Assembly (NCBI GenBank): GCA_021401465.1
Contig: JADDMT010000020.1
Location: 124,001-188,000, forward strand
Direction: 5' to 3'
Length of the DNA: 64,000 nt
Source: Teratosphaeria epicoccoides
Lineage: Eukaryota > Ascomycota > Dothideomycetes > Mycosphaerellales > Teratosphaeriaceae
Both the position numbers and the translations under genes were made by a program. Below are positions 56,869 through 64,000 of this stretch, piece after piece (the stretch's first letter is position 1; the number at the start of each line of letters is the position of its first letter). The notes below the pieces were generated by a model. The model was not told the DNA's origin. It was given only the letters and a program-made list of their open reading frames with translations, and did no database searches.

Positions 56869-59800
56869 GTTCGTTCCTTTCTCGAAACTTCGTATCTTTT
56901 GCTAACAGTTTCGCAGATGTTCTAGGGGTTCCTAGGTGTTCTTAGTACTCCTATATCCTTCCTATTTTACTAAGTACTCTTACTGTCTGTCCCGCTAGCA
57001 AGTGTCGACAATCTTCTCGACAGAGTACTCAGGTTCTTCTACTTTAGGGTTAAGTAGTAAGGGTTCCGTTTGCAGTGTAGCGTCTAGCTCTACTTGTTCT
57101 AGCAGAGAGACATAGAACACAGGGTGTATTCTCATCTGCTCAGGTAGCTATAACTCAAAATTAACTAGTCCTTTCTTGGCCTTGATCCTACATAGTCCTA
57201 GTTTTACAGCGTCTAGTTTTTTACTTAGCTTGTCTGATTTGATGTGATAGCAGAGGAGATACACTTTGTCCCCCTCCTTTAGAATTAGTCCCTTAATTCT
57301 CTTACGATTCGCGTACTATGCCATGTTCTACTAATAGAACTACAGGTCGAGTCATGCTTCTGTTTGTAGTTAGCGTAGATACTCTACTCGTCTAAGTACT
57401 ACTAGGTTCGGATTACTAGCTAAGACATCCGGGATGTCTTCTATAGCTAATCTATATGCCATCTAAAAAGGCGAGAGTCCTGTCGACTCTACTAGCGTAC
57501 TATTATACGCGAGCTGTGCTATTAGCAACAACTCTACCTAGTTGTTCTAGTCCCTATTCACATAGGATCGAAGGTACTATTCTAACGTCTAATTTAGACG
57601 TTCTGTCTGTCTATCTGTCTAAGGGTAGAAGGAAGTACTTAGTCGATGTTTGACCTAGAATTGCCTCATTAGGGCTCTCTAGAAGTTAGAGGTAAACACG
57701 GATCCTCGATCCGTTACTAGGTCCTGTAGCATGCCATGTAGTGCTACTACCTATTTGATGAAGACATGCGTAATATCTTTAGTCTTAAAGTCTTTGCGGT
57801 AAGGGATAAACTTCCTAAACTTAGTAAATTAGTCGACTACTACTATGACCCTGTCAAAGAACTCATTCGTAGCGGGTTCTCTTGACTAAGGTAGTTTAAC
57901 GATAAAATCCATAGCGGGCGATTCCCATAGCCGTTAAGGTACCTTAAGTAGTTATAGTAGCCTATATAGTTTGTAATAGTCATGCTTACTTCGTTAGCAA
58001 GTTACATATTAACGGACGTAGTCCTCGATTACCTTGCTTACCCTAGGGAAGTAATATTCTTATCGGAGAATTTGCTTCATTTTAGACACTCCTAGGTGTC
58101 CTGCCTAAGGTACGTCATGTCAGAGTTATAGTAGCTCTAATCGTAAAGAAGTTAGCACATATACTAATCCTTAAAACAGAAGGATTCTGTCTTCGTCTTC
58201 CTAATTCTCCTGTCTATTTATGTCGTCGCGGACAGCGAGTACAGTTAGGTCATAGACTAGCGCGTTCTTCAGGTCGTCCTGAAATTCACTAGTCTATGTA
58301 ACAGTCATGGCCGCAAGTTAGTTAACTCCTAGCGTGCTATCGCTATTTTCCTAGAGAATAGCGTGTTTCTCCTGCTTCAGGCCCTTCATGTAGTCAGTCT
58401 AGCGGCTAAGTGCATCAGCGCGTGCGTTATTAGTCCCCTTACGATAGACGATCTTATAGTTAAAACTAGAGAGCTCCTTACTCTACCGAACCTGTCGTCA
58501 GTTTAAATCTTTTGTCATTATGAAGTATCGTAAGTTCTCATGGTCTGTGTAGACCGTGACCTAGTGCTTAGAACCTTCTAAGTAGACTCGCTAGGCCTTG
58601 TAGGCGTCTACTATAGCTAGAAGTTCTTTGTCGTAAACGTCGTATTAGAGTTTAGGTCTAGACAATTTCCTCGAGTAGTAGGCGACTAGCTGTAGTCGTC
58701 TACTTAGTCCTAGTTAACTCAAGCATGCCCTGAGTGCTACGTCGGAGGCATCTGTTTTGACTATAATAGGCTTATCTAGGTCGAATACAAGTAAGATTAG
58801 CTAATCTGTAAATCGTTACTTAAGTTCCTTAAAGGCATTCTGTTAGGCGTCGTCCTACACAAATAGTGTATCCTTCGTAGTAAGAGTCGTAAGTAGTGCC
58901 GTAATCCTCGAATAGTTTGCTACAAATCTTTAGTAGAAGTTAGCGAACCTAAGGAAGGACTATACTTCCTTAACATTAGTTGGCGTAGGCTACTCTTTTA
59001 CGACTTAGACTTTCTTAGTGTCTATCTTGATTCTATTCTATGCTACTACGTAGCTAAGGAATTATACTTCCTACTTATGAAACTCGCTCTTCTAAGGCTT
59101 AACCTTTAACTAGTAATCCTGGAGTTTCTAAAGTACCTTACGTACATAAGTCCTATGTTCTTCGATTGTCCGTGAGTAGACGAGGATGTTGTCTAGGTAT
59201 ATAACTACAAAGACGTCAAGGTACTCTCGTAGCACGTTATTAATAAATGCCTGCTATGTAGCTAGGGCATTTGTTAACCTAAATAGCATGACTATGTACT
59301 CGTAGTGTCTAAACCTAGTTTAGAACGCAGTCTTCTATTCTTCGCCTTCCTTAATTCGAATTCGGTTATAAGCTCTAGGTATGTCGAACTTTAAGAACTA
59401 CATTACTCCTTGTAGGCAGTCCTGCAATTCCGAGAGCAAAGGAAGTAGATAACTATTCTTTATCGTGATGTCGTTTAATCTACGATAATCTACGTAGAGT
59501 CGCTAGTCATCTTCTCCCTTAGGCACAAACAGGATCAGATATCTAGCCAGGGACTACGACTCGCGGATGAAGCCTTTCTAGAGGTTGTCTTCAAAATATT
59601 TGCGGAGAATCTCTAGTTTCGCTGCTAATAACAGGCGAAATCAATTGCTTCGTTAGTGTCTTGCTAGGGAGTAAGGGTATCCTGTAGTCCTACTCCTAGT
59701 GTTCTAGCAGAGCTTCTTAGTCGGGTTCTTCCTCGAAAAGAGTAGCGAACTCTTTATACTTATTAGGAACTATGAATTTGACCTTGACTTCTAATTACGT

Positions 59801-62136
59801 TGCTTTAACCTATAGGACGTATACTTCCTGTTCTAGATCCTTGATAGCAGCTACTATCTCACTTGAAGTCATAGCACATATTTTGATCTTGCCTAGTACG
59901 TCGTGTACTATAGGTAGAGGTATCAATCTTGAGAGTTCTAGGAACTAGATCCTCTCATTCTTCTAGTCGAGATAGGGGTTAGCGTTTCTTAGCTATACTA
60001 ACCCTAGTACTACATCCGAGCCTAGTAACTCTATGATGTCGAACTAGAGCATCTCTTAGTAGCGTCCTATCCGCAGAGGCATTATCTTAGTCTCTTCGTC
60101 AACTACTCCTTAGTTGTACGTAACCGGCTTTCTATTAATCGCTTGTAGCGAGAAAGCATTCGTCTTCGCCTGTAGCTTTATCCTAGCTGTCCTAGCGAAC
60201 TTAGGCGTCATGAAGATTCTAGTACATCCTGAATCTATTAAGGCCCTAGCTAGCGTCTCGTTAATGTGTACCTATACTCTAAGGTTGTTCGCGTATCTGG
60301 CGCTAATTGCGGCACATCGTTATAGCCCTGTCTAGTCTGTCCGTAGGTCTAATTCTAGCGGACCTTGTCGTTTCCCAAATAACTGTCTTCACGGACTAGT
60401 TTAGGGATCGTACGGTCTCGGCTTCTTCTCTGAGCGTTACCTTTCTCTAGCCTAAGAGGTCATTCTCGCCCTTGGCCTCGCTATTCCTACGCGTTTCTTA
60501 CGTACTCTATCTCTAAGTAGTAGACTTAGAGTTATAACGCTCGTAAAATCTGAATACCTTCGTTAGTTAGGTAGCCTCCCTAGGGTGTAAACTCTACCCT
60601 AAACAGTACAATTTCTTGGACAACTTTCTGATGTGCGTGAGGTTAAGCTACGACTAGTAGTCTCCTTAGGTGTCGTCGCATACAGTCAGCTAGTTCGTCA
60701 TACTAAAGCTAGTCGACATGTTATACTCTATTAATCCATGGGCAAGCCTAAGCCTACTAGTTCTGTATAATTCGGATAATATCGAGCCCGATGTCATGCG
60801 GCGGCATGGCCTATCGCTCTATGCTCTCGTCTTCCTCGGAATCAGGAATGACGGCTTCGACAATCTCGTAGTTGTCGTCTAAACCTTCTTCTTCTTCTTC
60901 TAGCTCCTGTTGCCTTAGGACTATCGTACTAGAAGGTGTACCCCTTAGCGTACAGATTAACTATGCCTTGTTTCAGCTAGGGTACTATCTAGAACCATCT
61001 TTATTACTCATGTAAATTCGACAATCGTTGTCGTAGCATGTAGTCTAAGTAAGTGCGGCATAGTCTAGTTCTCGAGTAGTAGCAGCCTTTTGCTTAGGTG
61101 CTGTCGTTGTCGCGCGAGCCTGCTCTGTCCTAGGCGGCTCTTATCGTTGCTTCTTAGCAAAACATTCGCGGGCAAAGTGTCCTTTCTTTCTATAGTAATA
61201 GCACTCGAGATTACTCTTGTCGAATGGCTTCTTCAGACCATTCTAGGGAGGAGAGCCCTTCTGCGGCTTTCCTTAGGGTCTATTCCTTAGACGCCCCTTA
61301 GTCGCATCTAACTCTATAGGTTAGAGACTGTAGTAATCGCTTCGCCATTTTAGTGCTAATTGTTAGACCTTATAGTTAGCCTATGCTAGCTTGCGATTTC
61401 TATGTTTTCGTTCTTGCTGTTATTCCTAGATGCGATTATCGATTCTAATCGCGAGATCGCTCATTTCCTTGAATGTCGTTAGCCGATCTCCTCGGGCAAT
61501 TTCGTCTTTAACTGTCTCCTTTAGTCCCTAGTAGAACTAAGCGGCTAAAGCATTATCATTCTAGTCGACTTGAGCAGAGAGGGTCTAAAAGTCCGCGTAG
61601 TACTTAACAGCAGAACCCTTCTGCTAGATTCCTAGGAGAGCTCTCTTAGCCTCTTGTTGCTTATTACTAAGCCTAAAAGCTTCGCGTAATGCCTTAAACA
61701 AAGACTTGTCTAAGTTAAGAATCTCCCTAGTTATTGTCTTCCTAGCTTTGACGTTGCCGACATGATCTAGATAATCTGTTAGATGAGGCTAGATAAACTC
61801 GAACGCTAGTCCCTTCAAGTAAGAGATAATGTACATCATTCGCTTATGATGTGTTATAAACTATTCTATATGTACGTTAAATGCTAACTAGCATTATAGG
61901 ATAAACATCTTAACCTAAGATTGTTGTCCTATGAACTCTGTAGGGCTTCCTATCTTAAAGCCGTTATTACCGTGTCTATTCCTAGTAGTTAAACCTGCGA
62001 CAGATGCTAGAGCCATCTCGCTAAGGTAAATGGATTCGAGCTACTACGTAATTTAAGGTATAGTAGCAACTTGTTCTCGTAGTGTTAGTTAATTGTCACT
62101 AGAAGTTAAACTAATAGCTAAAGAACTACTTAACAT
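56851..62136 (-). pseudogene. B3 gag-pol with chromodomain, RIP-broken
   Basis: ATG 62136, gag, zinc knuckle near 61200 (GHFARECFAKK), protease near 60250, RT about 59600-59150, RNase H about 58700, integrase about 58450-57450 and chromodomain near 56950. Same layout as B2 (40141-45425), with different scattered TAG/TAA codons. Ends TAA 56853-56851. Confidence 0.82.
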
Positions 62137-62195
62137 AGGCGTATGTTAAGCGCTCGACAAGTCCCCTAATACTTCCTTAGAAGTAGTGCTTAAAA

Positions 62196-62666
62196 TGTTA
62201 TAAGGGTAGGTGCTAATAGTAGGAAGGTAACTAGGTATTAGACTCGTAGAGCTGTAAAGAATATCGATAATAGCAGTTAACCTTGTAACTAACTATCCCC
62301 TAGGGAAAGGGAATTAAATTAAGCACGAAGCTCCTAACTGCCTATCCTAAAGCTATCCCTATATACTAGAGAGACAGAGCAGCTCTGTTAGATCTGTTAA
62401 CAGACCTAACAGATCCGTGTCTATAGATCTGTAGACTAACCCTACAGATCTAAGGGTCTATTATCCTATGACAGATCCCTTCTTCCTTATAGGCCTGTAG
62501 ATCTGTAGACTAACCCTACAGATCTAGGGATCTGTCCTCATGTGACAGATCCTTTCTCCTATGACTATGCCTATAACTTATAGTACTCCTATGACTATAC
62601 CTATAACTCATAGCACTTAGGACCCTCATGATCCTGTAACCTATAGTACTCCTAACACTCATGACA
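62196..62666 (-). repeat. 5' LTR of B3
   Basis: 471 bp, TGTTATAAGGG to ACTCATGACA, then ACTAG. Contains the AGATCTGTAG...CTACAGATCT hairpins on the complementary strand. Confidence 0.9.
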
Positions 62667-62671
62667 ACTAG

Positions 62672-63418
62672 GATGCCTAGGCTAACGCAATTCCTATGGC
62701 GGAATTTGCAGTTAATAACAGCATACATGCTACTATGCGCATGTCGCTATTTTAGACCCTTTATAGCTTTAATCTAGAGATACACCTAGAACCGCCTTAG
62801 TACGAGTCTTTTAAGGAGAGGGTGCTAGCTGCCGCGGAATTAGCGTAGCGTATACGCGAGGTATATTCGGTGCTAATAGAATACTAGTAAAAGGCCTCAG
62901 AATCCTAGATTAAACATAATAACGCCTATGCTAAACCGATATAGTACGTAGTTAGTACAAAGGTATTACTATTAACGAAGAATCTTAAGCTCAAACTTCT
63001 AAGTAAGAAGATAACGCCAAGGTTTGTTAGACCCTTCTAGATACACGACATAATAGGCTCGCAGGTATACTAGCTATTATTACTATCGTCATATTATGTG
63101 CATGACGTTTTCTACGTATCTCTACTTAAACTATAGGTATAGCGCAAGGGCGAAGAGCCTGCGGACCCGATGCTAGTAGCAGAAGAGAACGAAGAGTAAG
63201 AAGTCGAGGGTATTAAGGACAGTATGTAGCGTAAAGGTATAATGTACTATCTAGTAAAGTAGAAAGGATATCTACCTAAGTACATACAATAGGTTCCGGC
63301 CGAAGACTATAAGAACACTCTAGAAGCTATTCGTGAATTTAAAGAGCGGAGAAGGCGTAAGCTAGGCTTAAGAAGGTCGATTTGTAGGAAGATAAGAGTT
63401 TTAGAGCAGAATTCTTAA
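62672..63418 (+). pseudogene. A4 pol C-terminus: end of integrase and chromodomain
   Basis: Resumes A4 pol after B3: MAEFAVNNSIHATMRMSLF, then IHLEPP, then the chromodomain near 63230-63360 (MYYLVK-KGYLPKYI) and the tail RRKRRS-like basic end with EQNS before TAA 63416-63418. Colinear with 19620-20360 of A1. Confidence 0.8.
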
Positions 63419-63558
63419 CACGTGTATGTAGCGTATAACGCGCAAAGTAACAACAAGAAGCAAACGCCCTACTTATACATCATTGATACCTAAAGGCACA
63501 CCTAGAATAAACCTAAGGAGAACAAGAGAAATACTCGGATTATCTTCGTAGCTAACGC

Positions 63559-64000
63559 TTAGTAACTACTAGTTAAGGGCTTCCTGACTAAACCTGAAGC
63601 AGAAGAGTCTTTCTTGTTATAGTCTACTAGGGACTGCCTACCTGCACGGGGTCTACTAAACAGCCCAAAGCGACTAGGAGTAATAGGAGTAGTAACGCCA
63701 TAAAGAGAGGCTAGCATCTTCTTCTTTAGTAGGTTGCAAGGGAGCTTGTCTTTAGAGCCTATAGTAGCTAGAGAGCTAGCAACATCCTTACCGCGCCTAG
63801 TCGTAACAACTACCTCATCCTTGGCATTAGAAGGCGAAGAGACTTAGGCGCGCTTGTAGCTGTTACGCTTAGCCCTTAAGATTATCTTGCACTTCTTGAC
63901 ATAAGTGTTAACTATATCATCGGACTTAGTGTCTCCCTTAGGCGTAACTAGTACGGTAACACTATAGCGTAAAGGGATTACATTAGGACCGAAAGTATCC
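63559..64000 (-). pseudogene. Antisense accessory gene of chromovirus A, copy A4, cut by window edge
   Basis: Stop TAA 63561-63559. The frame read leftward from 64000 matches the C-terminal third of the A1 antisense gene (FGPNVIPLRYS, basic NLS-like runs, KKKMLASL). At 63636-63634 this copy has CAG where A1 has TAG, direct evidence that A1's stop there is a mutated glutamine. The N-terminal part lies outside the window. Confidence 0.72.

Larger units (their letters stand above)
55715..62666 (-). mobile_element. Complete chromovirus B3, 6952 bp, inside A4
   Basis: LTRs at 55715-56155 and 62196-62666, with a perfect ACTAG duplication (55710-55714 and 62667-62671). Coding strand minus. It is colinear with B2 throughout and is the youngest recognisable layer on this side of the nest. 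Confidence 0.92.
51087..64000 (+). mobile_element. Chromovirus A4, runs past right edge, split by B3
   Basis: 5' LTR 51087-51445 (359 bp), then gag-pol to 55714. B3 (55715-62666) interrupts the integrase, flanked by ACTAG, and A4 resumes at 62672 with DA-A-AIPMAEFAVNNS. Pol ends at TAA 63416-63418, followed by the antisense gene. The 3' LTR is outside the window. It was inserted at CTAAG (51082-51086) in A3's RT. Confidence 0.87.

Overview
The window looks like a piece of a filamentous ascomycete (Pezizomycotina) chromosome. The evidence is LTR retrotransposons saturated with C-to-T/G-to-A transitions of the repeat-induced point mutation (RIP) kind, integrase chromodomains, and short GTGAGT...CTRAC...AG introns in the few host-like gene remnants. 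I cannot name the species. No gene in the window is convincingly intact.

Layout. (1) 1-2912: stop-riddled minus-strand reading frames, one a Ty3/Gypsy gag-protease that runs off the left edge. (2) About 3050-13885: a compositionally normal island with remnants of at least four minus-strand host-like genes: an uncharacterised protein, a membrane protein, a long coiled-coil protein and an unknown protein. Each is broken, mostly by TAG/TAA codons that fit CAG, CAA or TGG changed in a CpA context. (3) 13886-64000: a nested nest of RIP-mutated LTR retrotransposons that can be untangled from LTR pairs and 5-bp target duplications. A Gypsy element E (gag seen at 47590-48312) is split by a Copia element D (14222-47161, duplication CTTCT). 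D is itself split by chromovirus A1 (14999-23154, CTACT), chromovirus B1 (23201-32790, CATAG) and B2 (38975-45955, ATTAG). B1 carries a foreign Gypsy fragment C (28391-31360). Element E is also cut by A3 (from 48313), A3 by A4 (from 51087), and A4 by B3 (55715-62666, ACTAG).

The most notable biology is in the retrotransposons. Both chromovirus families carry a second gene on the opposite strand between the end of pol and the 3' LTR, and the Copia element seems to as well. In family B this antisense gene has exactly 211 codons, including the final TAG, in all three copies. It encodes a cysteine cluster resembling a fungal binuclear zinc motif, followed by a charged helix. In family A it is about 523 codons with two CxxC clusters and several basic stretches. 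Pol and the antisense gene converge tail to tail. The nonsense codons in these frames are almost all TAG or TAA, as RIP at CpA predicts, so the frames were probably open before RIP.
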